From an uncultured Gammaproteobacteria bacterium (lineage in GTDB: Bacteria > Pseudomonadota > Gammaproteobacteria > HK1): 36,115 bases of DNA. The position numbers and the translations under genes are program-made. Positions 26,398 to 34,693 of this stretch are shown here, in pieces. Under the pieces are notes generated by a model. It saw only the letters and a list, made by a program, of their open reading frames with translations. It ran no database searches and was not told where the DNA came from. The first letter of the stretch is position 1. Each line of letters begins with the position of its first letter. The DNA lies in assembly GCA_947258715.1 (NCBI GenBank), contig CAMYJH010000047.1, positions 1 through 36,115 of the forward strand. The letters are read 5' to 3'.

Positions 26398-26462
26398 GTT
26401 ATTGATCTTTAGCGACCGCGTTGCGGTAAAAGATCAATAACTTACGAACTCTGAATGTCCCC
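26377..26462. repeat. REP/MITE-like palindrome, copy 2
   Basis: 86 bp: 34-nt perfectly complementary arms around an 18-nt centre that itself folds (ACCGC/GCGGT). It overlaps the 3' end of the isomerase gene, supplying the stop codon, and ends 11 nt before the anti-sigma stop, so it separates two convergent genes. Reverse complemented, it matches copy 3 almost exactly, including the centre. Confidence 0.9.
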
Positions 26463-26473
26463 TCTGCTCCCGC

Positions 26474-27244
26474 TCAGGGGTTGAGGGCGCGATACATGTC
26501 TTCGGCGATGGTCTCCAGTCGGGATCGCTCGACGCTCCCGGCCAGGGCGTAAGCCAGAGAACCGTCGAGCCAGTAGACGACGCTAATATTGCCGTCCTCG
26601 GCGTGGCGAAGGGCGGTGTCGCGGGTCGTTTCTCCGTGTCCGCGCACGTAGAGCGTGATCCGGGCCCCTTCAGCGTCTTCGTACATGAACTGAGCGGCGG
26701 GGCGACCCGCGTCAGGCAGCAACCGGCCGCCCACCAGCTGGTAGCCCGCCTCGCGCACGTCCGGCGCGACGACGGTTGCCGCAAGGCGCTTCGACAACCA
26801 GGCATTGAGGTGCGCGCGTTCATCCGCCCCCACCTCGACCGGATGGCGCACTTCCGGGACGTATACGGCATGCGCGTAAGCCGCTTCCCTGGGGAGAGGA
26901 CGCTCCGCGACTACCTCGGTCGTCGGTCCTGTGCTGCTGACGATCAAGCCGCCGATGACGCCGCCAATGGTCATCCACGCCACCACAGCAGCGAGCCGGA
27001 GGAACGGCGCCTGGCCGCGATTGATAACGGTACGCAGCATCTCGGGCGGCACCGGCTCGTCCAGCACCGAGTCATAGGCCGCGTGCATAGCGTCTGTTAA
27101 ACGACGAAGCTGCTCCGCGCGTTGAGCAAGCTCGGGATCGGAGGCGACAGCAGCCGCAACCCGATCGTGCCGCGGACCTTCGAGCCGGGCGTCTACGCAA
27201 GCCTGCAATTCATCCTCGGAGATGGCTTTCGACTTTTCGCTCAT
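26474..27244 (-). CDS. Anti-sigma factor (transmembrane)
   Basis: 256 residues. N-terminal cytosolic domain (about 1-75, starting ISEDELQACVDARLEG) like other FecR/RsiX-type anti-sigma proteins. It lacks the zinc motif HxxxCxxC of ZAS-type factors. One membrane segment follows (about 82-103, LRLAAVVAWMTIGGVIGGL) and then a periplasmic sensor part (about 105-256). It overlaps the sigma gene by 4 nt (ATGA), so both are co-translated. Expected role: hold the sigma factor inactive until an envelope signal is sensed. The signal is unknown. Confidence 0.85.
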   Translation of the reverse strand: MSEKSKAISEDELQACVDARLEGPRHDRVAAAVASDPELAQRAEQLRRLTDAMHAAYDSVLDEPVPPEMLRTVINRGQAPFLRLAAVVAWMTIGGVIGGLIVSSTGPTTEVVAERPLPREAAYAHAVYVPEVRHPVEVGADERAHLNAWLSKRLAATVVAPDVREAGYQLVGGRLLPDAGRPAAQFMYEDAEGARITLYVRGHGETTRDTALRHAEDGNISVVYWLDGSLAYALAGSVERSRLETIAEDMYRALNP

Positions 27245-27750
27245 TTGATACGCCTCAGGCCCACACCATTTTTACCTGACATCAACTCCCGGAGGCGCTC
27301 GCGCCCGCGGGACAAACGCGACATGACGGTTCCGGATGGAATTCCCAATATGCGTGCCGTCTCCTTGTAGCTGAGTTGTTCGAGCCCGACTAAAAGCACG
27401 ACTTCACGCTGCTCTTCAGAAAGCTCTTTGAGCGCTCGCTCCAGGTCGCGCAAGATCACGCCGCCATCGGCGTGCCCCTTCGCGACGAGACGAGTGTCGT
27501 CTTCCTCCGCCGCGATCAGCACCGGCGTTCGCGCCCGTTTTTCGATCTCGTTGACGTACAGGTTATGCATGATGGTGAACAACCACGGGCGAATTTCCTT
27601 GTCCCGGATCCACAAGTGGCGCCGGCTCATGGCGCGGGTGAGGGTCTCCTGAACCAGATCGTCCGCGGGCTCTCGATCCCCCGTCAGCGCTCGGGCGTAA
27701 CGGCGCAGACGGGGGATCTGTTCAACGACCAGCCGCTCAAAGGATTTCAT
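27241..27750 (-). CDS. ECF-type RNA polymerase sigma factor
   Basis: 169 residues, typical ECF length. Region 2 (about 10-75) contains RYARALTGDREPADDLVQET and WLFTIMHNLYVNEIEK; region 4 (about 108-160) contains LSEEQREVVLLVGLEQLSYKETARILGIPSGTVMSRLSRGRERL, here given in parts: LSYKETARILGIP and GTVMSRLSRGRERL, the HTH that reads the -35 element. It directs RNA polymerase to a small regulon under control of the anti-sigma factor encoded next. It follows the small exported protein gene by 36 bp on the same strand, so the three probably form one operon. Confidence 0.94.
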   Translation of the reverse strand: MKSFERLVVEQIPRLRRYARALTGDREPADDLVQETLTRAMSRRHLWIRDKEIRPWLFTIMHNLYVNEIEKRARTPVLIAAEEDDTRLVAKGHADGGVILRDLERALKELSEEQREVVLLVGLEQLSYKETARILGIPSGTVMSRLSRGRERLRELMSGKNGVGLRRIK

Positions 27751-27786
27751 TCGACATCGCCCGATTGCGGCCGCTGTCCGTAATGA

Positions 27787-28038
27787 CTACTTAATGCCTA
27801 AAATCTGCATCGCCTCTCTGAGGGCATCCACGGACTCCCCGTGTTTTCCTGTCTTGTGCAGCAACTCGCCGGCAGCACGCAATTCCTTCACCTTGGTCAT
27901 CTGCGATGAATCAAGGGAAGGGTTCGTTGCCAGCGCCGCATCGATCTTCTTCATGTCGGCCGGACACTCGCCGGCAAGAACGGCTCCGCTGGACAGGGCG
28001 AGCGCCAGCGCGACCGCGCTTAAGGTCAGTGATTTCAT
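27787..28038 (-). CDS. Small exported protein preceding the ECF sigma gene
   Basis: 83 residues with a signal peptide (MKSLTLSAVALALALSSGAVLA-GE) and a ~60-residue helical mature part (ECPADMKKIDAALAT, MTKVKELRAAGELLHKTG, DALREAMQILGIK). An AAGGAG site lies upstream of the ATG. The mature part resembles a short helical-hairpin repeat of the kind seen in small periplasmic proteins; no enzyme motif. Being first in the sigma/anti-sigma operon, it may feed the signal or be a target. Function unknown. Confidence 0.8.
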   Translation of the reverse strand: MKSLTLSAVALALALSSGAVLAGECPADMKKIDAALATNPSLDSSQMTKVKELRAAGELLHKTGKHGESVDALREAMQILGIK

Positions 28039-28155
28039 GAGTACTCTCTCCTTCTGTTTATACAGGCGCCGGGCATAGCGGACTGCGAGCCCGGCTAAGG
28101 AGGTGTACAGGAGGCAGGCCTAATTATTCCAGAAGGAGATAGAGGAGGGGGTAGA

Positions 28156-28239
28156 GGGACATTCAGAGTTCGTAAGTAATTGATCTTTTACCGCAACGCG
28201 GTCGCGAAAGATCAATTACTTACGAACTCTGAATGTCCC
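28156..28239. repeat. REP/MITE-like palindrome, copy 3
   Basis: 84 bp, 33-nt perfect arms. It is copy 2 in reverse orientation with a T-to-A change in one arm matched by the complementary change in the other (GTAAGTAATTG here, GTAAGTTATTG in copy 2). It begins 20 nt after the stop of the beta-barrel gene at 28260 (minus strand). Confidence 0.9.
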
Positions 28240-28259
28240 TCCCTAATTTCCCTCCCTGG

Positions 28260-29018
28260 TCAGAAGCGGGCGAGGACGCCGGCGTAGGGGCCGGAGAAGG
28301 TGCTGTCCAGGACGACGTCGGATTCGTCCACGTCGACGTCGAGATACCGGTAGCCGACAAAAATGCCCACCAGCGGGAGCGGGGAGAACTCGAGCTGAAT
28401 ATCGGCGTCGAGAAAGCTGTTGCCGCTAATCTCGAGGTATCCAATCCGCCCGACCACGCCGGCGTAGTCGCTGAAGGCAATCCGGCCCCTGGCGCCGATG
28501 GTCGGCACCGGAACCGTGGCGCTCACGCTTTCCGCCGTGGCGCCCGCCGGATCCGCGATGCTCATGTCCACATCGACGACCTTTACCGCCACCTCGGGTC
28601 CGAGCTGTACCCGTGCCGGTCCGTCGTCGAAGTCGAGCAGGTGAAAAGCGAGGCCGATGTCGATTACTTCCGCCTCGACGTCGCTGCTGACGTTGGTGCC
28701 TGCGGTGAATGTCTGTCCGCCAAAAGTGATGTCTCGATTGAGCGCGCCGGCGCCTGAGAATTCGAGCGGCAGGTATGCGGCAGAAAACCGTATTCGGCCA
28801 AGCTGCAACGCCGCCTCGGCATACACGTCCTCACTTTCATCGAAATTCAAATCGCTGTCCAAATCGATTGTCGTGCCGATGCCGCCGTTGTTGCCGGCGA
28901 AGGTTCCGTCCGCCTCGAGCGACGCGTACCCGATCTTCAACGAGAAGATCTCGTCCGCGAACGCGGGCGTGGCGAAGACGACGGTCAAAAGAGAGAATAG
29001 AAAAAGAGCTCGAATCAC
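28260..29018 (-). CDS. Outer-membrane beta-barrel protein (OmpA/OmpW-like)
   Basis: 252 residues with a signal peptide (MIRALFLFSLLTVVFATPAFA-DE) and many alternating short strands (IFSLKIGYASLEADG, AEAALQLGRIRFSAAYLP, IDIGLAFHLLDF, GRIAFSDYAGVVGRIGYLEI, VGIFVGYRYLDVDVDESD), ending in LARF with terminal Phe. A barrel of about 8-10 strands fits. The specific family is not recognised. It is transcribed alone, with palindrome copy 3 directly downstream. A 198-bp gene-free gap separates its start from fahA. Confidence 0.82.
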   Translation of the reverse strand: MIRALFLFSLLTVVFATPAFADEIFSLKIGYASLEADGTFAGNNGGIGTTIDLDSDLNFDESEDVYAEAALQLGRIRFSAAYLPLEFSGAGALNRDITFGGQTFTAGTNVSSDVEAEVIDIGLAFHLLDFDDGPARVQLGPEVAVKVVDVDMSIADPAGATAESVSATVPVPTIGARGRIAFSDYAGVVGRIGYLEISGNSFLDADIQLEFSPLPLVGIFVGYRYLDVDVDESDVVLDSTFSGPYAGVLARF

Positions 29019-29216
29019 GTTCGGTGCCTTCTATTAAGATTGATTGAAAAAGTATAGTCGTCGGCTTTCGCGGATCTACGCGGACCGATTCTCACTTTTG
29101 CTTTGATAGAAGCGGCGAAGGGGCAGACGAAGGAAGCAAGCGCGTTGCAAAAGGGAACGATATTCTAGAAATCTCGAAGCCGCCGTTGCGTTAACAACAG
29201 CAGCGCTCGCCGACTT

Positions 29217-30551
29217 CTACTTGTTCAGCGGATGCGCAGGCAGGATCGCGCCGCGGCATTCTCCGAATCCGATCCGATAGCCTTCACCTTCAGCCCAGCC
29301 ATTGAAGGTGATGCTGTCACCGTCCTCGATATAGGTTCTTGTCACGCCCCCGCCCAGCTCCAAGGGCGCGGTTCCGTTCCATGTCAGCTCCAGCAGGCTA
29401 CCGTAGCTGTCTCTAGCTTCACCGCTGATGGTGCCGGATCCCAGAAGATCCCCGGTCTGCATGGCGCATCCGCCGACCGAATGATGGCAAAGCTGCTGCG
29501 CGCTGGACCAGTACATATGTTTAAAGTTGGTGCGCGCTATAGTGGTCGCGTGCTCGACGCCATTCGGGCGCAGAGCGACCTCGAGCTGAATGTCGTAATT
29601 GTTGGGACTGGATTGGCGAAGATAAGGCAGCGGCTCGGGCTCCTGTTCGGGGCCCGCGACGCGAAAGGGCTCGAGCGCGGCACAAGTCACCACCCAGGGC
29701 GAGATGGTGGTGGCAAAAGCCTTGGCCAGGAATGGACCCAGCGGCTGGTACTCCCAGAGCTGAATATCGCGCGCGCTCCAGTCGTTGAGCAGCACGTAGC
29801 CAAAGATCATCCGCTGCGCCTGCTCGACCGTGACCGCTTCGCCAATCGCGTTTCCGATACCCACCACGGCGCCCAGTTCCAGCTCGAAGTCGAGTTTGTC
29901 GCAGGCAGCGAAGGTCGGTGCGTTAGACCCGTCGGGCTTGATCTGCCCCCAGGGGCGCCGAACATCACTGCCGCTCACAACCACGGTGCTGGCGCGACCG
30001 TTGTAACCCACCGGCATGTGCAGCCAGTTGGGCATCAGCGCCTTCTCCGGGCCGCGAAACATAGTGCCCACGTTGGTGGCGTGCTCCCTGGAGGCGTAGA
30101 AGTCGGTATAGCCCTTCACCTCGAAGGGGCGGTGAAGGACCGCTTCGGAAAGTGATATCAAAGCACGCCGTCGAAGCCCGGCGTTGTCGCGCAGCGCCGC
30201 CTCGTCTCGACAAAGCAGCGCGCTCAACCGCTTGCGCACGCGGTCCCATGAATCAGGACCGAGCGCCATGAATGAGTTGAGAGTGGGCCGGGCGAAAATT
30301 GATTGCTTGCTGCCGGTTTCAATCAGGCCGTCAGACTCGAGCGCCGCGAGGTCCAGCACCTGATCGCCGATGGCAACGCCGACCCGCGGTGCGTAATGCA
30401 CATTGGTGCTGAAGACCCCATAGGGCAGATTCTGAATCGGGAAATCGCAGTCCGGCAGGTTGGCGCTGTCGATCCAGCTCTTGAGTTCCGGATCGGTGGT
30501 GGGCCCAACTTTTGTCACAAACCGGTTCGCGTGCGAGTTTTTCGGTGGCAC
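29217..30551 (-). CDS. fahA: Fumarylacetoacetase
   Basis: 444 residues. Cleaves fumarylacetoacetate to fumarate plus acetoacetate, the last step of tyrosine/homogentisate degradation. All catalytic residues of mouse FAH can be placed with one constant offset (+24): Ca2+ ligands Asp150 (YTDFYASREHATNVG), Glu223 and Glu225 (LDFELELG) and Asp257 (LLNDWSARD), and the base His157. GTG start at 30551 with a weak site; 68 bp after hmgA on the same strand, so co-transcribed. Confidence 0.96.
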   Translation of the reverse strand: MPPKNSHANRFVTKVGPTTDPELKSWIDSANLPDCDFPIQNLPYGVFSTNVHYAPRVGVAIGDQVLDLAALESDGLIETGSKQSIFARPTLNSFMALGPDSWDRVRKRLSALLCRDEAALRDNAGLRRRALISLSEAVLHRPFEVKGYTDFYASREHATNVGTMFRGPEKALMPNWLHMPVGYNGRASTVVVSGSDVRRPWGQIKPDGSNAPTFAACDKLDFELELGAVVGIGNAIGEAVTVEQAQRMIFGYVLLNDWSARDIQLWEYQPLGPFLAKAFATTISPWVVTCAALEPFRVAGPEQEPEPLPYLRQSSPNNYDIQLEVALRPNGVEHATTIARTNFKHMYWSSAQQLCHHSVGGCAMQTGDLLGSGTISGEARDSYGSLLELTWNGTAPLELGGGVTRTYIEDGDSITFNGWAEGEGYRIGFGECRGAILPAHPLNK

Positions 30552-30619
30552 GACCTGAGGTCAAAAGCACTCGGGCCGCGGGCTCAAATATAAATGTGTA
30601 CTTGGGTCCGCTGTCGGCA

Positions 30620-31792
30620 TCATCGATCCGTTGCTTCCGGTGTCCGAGGCGGAGTTGCGCCGGCCGATGCAAGCCAGCTTTTGCAGTATTCGGGATCCTC
30701 CACCGCCAGAGCAGCCTCACCCGCCTCCAGCGGTCGGCGCGCGTCCACCATCACCGCATACTCGTCGCTCATGGTCTTTTCCTGCTCGAACATGCGCTCG
30801 AGCGCCTTCGGATGCGGGCCATGGGTGAAACCCATCGGGTGCCAGGTAACCATCCCTGAGTCGATATTGTCGCGGCTGAAGAAATCACCGTCGTGATAGA
30901 AGATCACCTCGTCGTAATCGTCGTTGTTGTGGAAGAAGGGGATCTTCATCGCCTTCGGGTCGGTTTCGAACGGGCGCGGAACGAAAGTGCACACCACGAA
31001 GCCATTGGCGACAAACGTGGTGTGCGCAGACGGCGGCAGATGATAGCGGTGAGAAGTCACCGGGCGGATGTCCTTCACGTTCAATCGCACCGCCGACAGG
31101 TTGCCCTGCCAGCCCACCGCATCCAGCGGGTTGAACGGGTAGGTGACGGTCGAAAACGCGTTGCGCTGCTTGATCCGGACAACGGTTTCGGTCTCGCCCT
31201 TTTGGGCTTCGAACGCGTCGTCGATACGCGGCGCGTCCAGCATCCCGGGGTCGAAAATGGCGTGATTGCCGAGCATGCCCTTTTCCGGCAGGCAGTAGCT
31301 TCCGCCGGTGCACTCGATCAAAAGCATGTCAACGGGACCCTCCGTCTCGATGCGCCACATGGTGGAGCGCGGCAGCACCACGTAGTCTCCGCTGAAGATC
31401 TCCAGGTGCCCATAGTCGCAGAAGAGCCGGGCCTGTCCACGGTGAAGGAACATGAGCTCGTCGCCGTCGGCGTTTCGCATCAGGTGGTCCATGGGCGAAT
31501 CCGTGCGCCAGTAACGCATCCGGCAGTCGGCGCTGTGCAGCAGCAGCGCGGCGTCCTTCGGCGACGGGCTGCCTGTTGCGACGCGGTTGAGGTCGAAGGC
31601 GCGGGGACGAAGCGGGCCTTCCCAGCTCGTCCATCCGGTGGGCGGATGGGTGTGATACATCATGGTCGCGGGGCCGAAGAAACCTTCCTTGCCGAGCTCG
31701 CGCTCGAAGGTGCCCTCGGGCAGGTCGCAGTGGGCCTGCCGGGAGGCTTTGCCCTCGGAGCGGGTGGCCGAGATGTATCGCCTGGAAGCCAT
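30620..31792 (-). CDS. hmgA: Homogentisate 1,2-dioxygenase (short form)
   Basis: 390 residues, shorter than the ~430-residue Pseudomonas enzyme but like the compact form found in other bacteria. Opens the homogentisate ring to maleylacetoacetate using Fe(II) and O2. Candidate iron ligands are His288 (PFFHNNDDYDEV), Glu295 and His318 or His324 in TWHPMGFTHGPHP. The cupin-like features and the HPMGFTHGPHP motif are characteristic. It starts 11 bp after the hppD stop. The maleylacetoacetate isomerase (maiA) that would act next is absent from the window. Confidence 0.92.
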   Translation of the reverse strand: MASRRYISATRSEGKASRQAHCDLPEGTFERELGKEGFFGPATMMYHTHPPTGWTSWEGPLRPRAFDLNRVATGSPSPKDAALLLHSADCRMRYWRTDSPMDHLMRNADGDELMFLHRGQARLFCDYGHLEIFSGDYVVLPRSTMWRIETEGPVDMLLIECTGGSYCLPEKGMLGNHAIFDPGMLDAPRIDDAFEAQKGETETVVRIKQRNAFSTVTYPFNPLDAVGWQGNLSAVRLNVKDIRPVTSHRYHLPPSAHTTFVANGFVVCTFVPRPFETDPKAMKIPFFHNNDDYDEVIFYHDGDFFSRDNIDSGMVTWHPMGFTHGPHPKALERMFEQEKTMSDEYAVMVDARRPLEAGEAALAVEDPEYCKSWLASAGATPPRTPEATDR

Positions 31793-31803
31793 GTTCGCGC
31801 GCT

Positions 31804-32940
31804 TCAGTCTGCGCCGGTCGGTGCCTTCGAGCTGTCTGTTTTCAGCACGCCGCGCTCGATCTGGTCCCGCTCGATGGATTCGAACAGGGCTTTGAAGTTA
31901 CCTTCGCCGAAACCGTCGTCGCCCTTGCGCTGAATAATCTCGAAGAACACAGGTCCGAGCAGGGTCTTGGAGAAGATCTGCAGCAGCAGCCGGTTGCCGT
32001 CCGCTCCGGTGGTGCCGTCTATGAGAATGCCGCGCTGCTTGAGTTTCTCCACCGACTCGCCGTGGCCGGGCAGGCGATCCTCGAGCATCTGGTAATAGGT
32101 GTCCGGGGGCTTGGGCATGAATTCGAGCCCGTTTTCGCGCAGGCGGTCGACGGTAGCGAAGATGTCTTCCGTCGACAGCGCGATGTGCTGGATCCCCTCG
32201 CCGTTGAATTCCAGCAGGAACTCCTCAATCTGACCGCCGCCCTTCTGGGATTCTTCGTTCAGCGGGATCCGAATGAGACCATCCGGCGCGGTCAGCGCTT
32301 TGCTGGTCAAGCCCGTGTACTCGCCCTTGATGTCGAAGAAGCGAATCTCACGGAAGTTGAAAATGTTTTCGTAGTACCGCGCCCAGTGCGCCATCCGTCC
32401 GCGATAAACGTTGTGAGTCAGGTGGTCGATGAGCTCAAGCCCGCAGCCCTGCGGATGAAGATCGACGCCGTCGAGCCACTTGAAGTCGATGTCGTAGATG
32501 GAGGAACCGTCCTCGAAACGGTCGATTAAGTAGATAGGCGCCCCGCCGATGCCTTTGATAGCGGGCAGCTTGAGCTCCATCGGCCCGGTGGGGATGTCTA
32601 TCGGCTGCGCCCCGAGCTCCTGCGCCCTTTCATAGGCCGCATGTGAGTCGCGGACCCTGAACGCCAGCCCGCAGGCCGAAGGCCCGTGCTCGTCGGCGAA
32701 GTAATCGGCGAGGCTCTTCGGCTGGCGGTTGATCAAGAAATTGATCTGCGCTTGGCGGAAAAGGTCCACGTCCTTGGAGCGGTGGTGGGCGACCCGGGCA
32801 AAGCCGAGGGCGGCGAATACCCTTTCCAGTAGAGGAGGTTCGGGGGCCGCGAATTCAACGAACTCGAACCCGCAGAGCCCGAGCGGATTCTCGAACAGAT
32901 CGGTTTGGCCCTTCTCGCGGGCCGCAGCTTTGGTGTTCAC
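31804..32940 (-). CDS. hppD: 4-hydroxyphenylpyruvate dioxygenase
   Basis: 378 residues from the GTG at 32940, preferred over the ATG at 32958 because GGAGGG lies 6-7 nt upstream of the GTG and nothing similar precedes the ATG. Converts 4-hydroxyphenylpyruvate to homogentisate. Two glyoxalase-like halves; the Fe(II) facial triad is visible as His173 (IDHLTHNV), His252 ([11 protein letters not shown]) and Glu334 ([10 protein letters not shown]). It is the first gene of the hppD-hmgA-fahA operon (gaps 11 and 68 bp). The region upstream contains a decayed nir-type gene, so the operon promoter probably lies between 32960 and 33020. Confidence 0.96.
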   Translation of the reverse strand: MNTKAAAREKGQTDLFENPLGLCGFEFVEFAAPEPPLLERVFAALGFARVAHHRSKDVDLFRQAQINFLINRQPKSLADYFADEHGPSACGLAFRVRDSHAAYERAQELGAQPIDIPTGPMELKLPAIKGIGGAPIYLIDRFEDGSSIYDIDFKWLDGVDLHPQGCGLELIDHLTHNVYRGRMAHWARYYENIFNFREIRFFDIKGEYTGLTSKALTAPDGLIRIPLNEESQKGGGQIEEFLLEFNGEGIQHIALSTEDIFATVDRLRENGLEFMPKPPDTYYQMLEDRLPGHGESVEKLKQRGILIDGTTGADGNRLLLQIFSKTLLGPVFFEIIQRKGDDGFGEGNFKALFESIERDQIERGVLKTDSSKAPTGAD

Positions 32941-33018
32941 GCCGTGCCCTCCATCCAATAAAGAGTGGCGGCACCCTCTCAGGGTTCCGTCTCGTGAACG
33001 GAGTGTTGATTCAATGAC

Positions 33019-33372
33019 TCAGTATAGATAAGGAGTCGAGGGGATGTATTGCATTGTCTTCTTCCGACTGCCCGGCCGCAGATGGCGGTGGCTGAAAAAC
33101 TCGAGCGCACCCACCTTGCACCCAAGGGCACTGACGCTGTCGTCGCCGAGCACCGACGCTGACTTAGCGTTTGCGCGGTTTCCGCGTTCGTAGTGGTTCG
33201 GCACCGCCGCCATGCGGCGCACCGCGTCGGACGCCAGCATCGCGCAAAGGCGCGCCATGACCTCATCGGGCGGCGCGCCGAGGCGGCCGGCGATCTAGTG
33301 GTATGGGCGCGGCACGAGGCGCAGGACCCCCCGAGTCGCGAGCACTATCGCCCCATCGACGTCGGGGGGCAC
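33019..33372 (-). pseudogene. Decayed siroheme-decarboxylase gene (NirG/NirH-like)
   Basis: In one minus-strand frame the segment reads DVDGAIVLATRG...RLVPRPYH, then a TAG at 33295-33297, then IAGRLGAPPDEVMARLCAML, DAVRRMAAVPNHYERG and ALGCKVGALEFFSHRHLRPG. This is the Lrp/AsnC-type NirD/L/G/H (AhbA/B) pattern: winged-helix start, then VRRxxAVPNHYxxG. The TAG takes a place where CAG/GAG would be expected. After HRHLRPG the similarity stops, so the ligand-binding second half is lost before the hppD promoter. These proteins decarboxylate siroheme on the path to heme d1 or heme. Non-functional as read. Confidence 0.7.
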
Positions 33373-33431
33373 ACCGCGCTAACGCGAATCAGCCGCTGCA
33401 GCCCGCGCCTCGGCTCGTGACGCCGACGTCG

Positions 33432-33764
33432 TTACTGGCATGCATTCTGCGAGGCGTAGTAGGCAGCGATATTCTCCACGTCGGCGTCAGACAACGACGC
33501 GACCATCGGCTTCATAATCGGGTTGTTGCGTGCGCCGCTTTTATACGCTTTGATCGCCTCGCTGAGATACTGCTCGCTCTGACCGGACAGGTTTGGGTAG
33601 TTCGGCGCGGTCGCCTTGCCGTTGGCGCCGTGGCACGCTATGCAGGTGGCGATCTTTTCCTTGCCGGCTGCCGCGTCGCCAGCCTGCGCGGCTGAGGTTA
33701 TGGCGCCGACCGCAACAGCGGCAGCGAACCCAATTGCCAATCTTTTCACGCCGTAGCTCTTCAT
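33432..33764 (-). CDS. Periplasmic class I cytochrome c (c553/c4-like)
   Basis: 110 residues: signal peptide ([20 protein letters not shown], cleavage near AAQA-GDA), heme-binding CIACH at 41-45, a second conserved stretch [18 protein letters not shown], and Met84/Met87 as candidate axial ligand, then ENIAAYYAS. This is a small soluble electron carrier. A GAGGAACC site precedes ATG 33764. It sits between two decayed heme d1-biosynthesis-like genes, so it may have served nitrite reductase (NirM/NirC-like), but unlike its neighbours it has no visible defect. Confidence 0.93.
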   Translation of the reverse strand: MKSYGVKRLAIGFAAAVAVGAITSAAQAGDAAAGKEKIATCIACHGANGKATAPNYPNLSGQSEQYLSEAIKAYKSGARNNPIMKPMVASLSDADVENIAAYYASQNACQ

Positions 33765-33808
33765 TTTGTGGTTCCTCTGGTTGTGTTTTTCGGAGCAGCC
33801 CGTGGCAA

Positions 33809-34244
33809 TTATGCCTCAAGCTTCAGCCCAACGTAGAACTCTTCGAGCCTCGGAAGATTGACCACGTCGAGGCCGGTAGCCTGCTCGATAGCGCTGATGG
33901 TCTCGGTGACGCGCTCCGGGGAGTCGGCGCCGACCACGACCCACATGTTGAGCGCGTGCTCGCGCTCGTAGTTGTGCGCGACCTCATCGAAGCCGTCGAC
34001 CATTTGCGTGATCTCTTCGAAGCAATGCCGCGGCACGCGCATAGCGCAAAGGCTGAACGCGCCTCCGAGTCGCTGGGCATCGAGTACCGGATCTAAGCGC
34101 AATAACGCCGCGAAGTCTAACATAACGCGGACACCGGCTATGACCTCCGCCTCATCGAGGCTCAGCCTTGTCGAAGGGGCGCGGCCAAAACCCGATCAGG
34201 TCGGCTAACAGATTAACGACGGCGCGGTCAATCGGGTCGAGCAC
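33809..34244 (-). pseudogene. Frameshifted siroheme-decarboxylase gene (NirD/L-like)
   Basis: From a GTG at 34244 (AGGGGAG upstream) one frame reads LDPIDRAVVNLLADL...RPFDKAEPR and stops. A +1 frame then continues SLDEAEVIAGVRVMLDF, and runs open to 33809 through VLDAQRLGGAFSLCAMRVP, EVAHNYEREHALNMWVV and LPRLEEFYVGL. Together they match an AsnC/Lrp-type NirD/L/G/H protein (HTH plus ligand domain), with a small deletion of a few codons and a frameshift at the junction near 34150. The 104-residue downstream part has an ATG at 34123, but lacks the HTH, so it is probably not a working gene. Confidence 0.72.
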
Positions 34245-34693
34245 CGGCAATCTCCCCTTAGGCGTTTTCGAAGCCGTAGCGCGCCTCGTTGCTTGAAGCG
34301 CCGTGGAATTGCGGCCAAGCGAAAGCAAGTCAACAGCTCGTCTTGCCCGAAAAAGTCGCAGCTCGTCGGTCCGGTGATTCCGATCGGATATCCCTCGATG
34401 TTGCGCTCATGCGCCGGCGGAGCCTGAAACAATGTTTTGCCGCCAGCGCAGATCAGGTGTTTACGCCGCCCAAGCAAAGGTTCGCCAGCTGAGGGAAAAT
34501 CCAGCTCGAGGATGGGGATCGACGCACTCGCCCGACTCCAGCGCACGCGGCGCCTGCGGCAGTTCTGCGTGCGGATCTCACGATAAGAAAAGAGAAAACG
34601 AGGATGAAGCTGCGAAAGTAAGGCGGAAAGAGAGTCCTTGACCCTGTTTTTTAAGGGCTTTTTCCACCAGGGCTGAGAGGAAGAATGGACCAA
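34205..34693 (-). other. Open frame of unclear status upstream of the decayed nir-like gene
   Basis: A 162-codon minus-strand frame. Its middle (ERNIEGYPIGITGPTSCDFF, then GQDELLT) has some protein character, and a shifted frame nearby continues LAFAWPQFHGASSNEARYG to a stop at about 34258, a plausible natural C-terminus. The combination is faintly like the end of an amidase-type enzyme with one frameshift, which would make it a remnant. This is weak; it may be non-coding. Confidence 0.25.

Noticed and set aside
28039..28155. ECF-type promoter (GGAATAA on the minus strand near 28125-28130) for the small exported protein operon
   Set aside because: The -35-like word is suggestive, but no convincing -10 partner was found at the proper distance.
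22052..28239. CRISPR array made of the 84-106 bp palindromes
   Set aside because: Only three copies, kilobases apart, with perfect inverted arms and variable orientation; not a repeat-spacer pattern.
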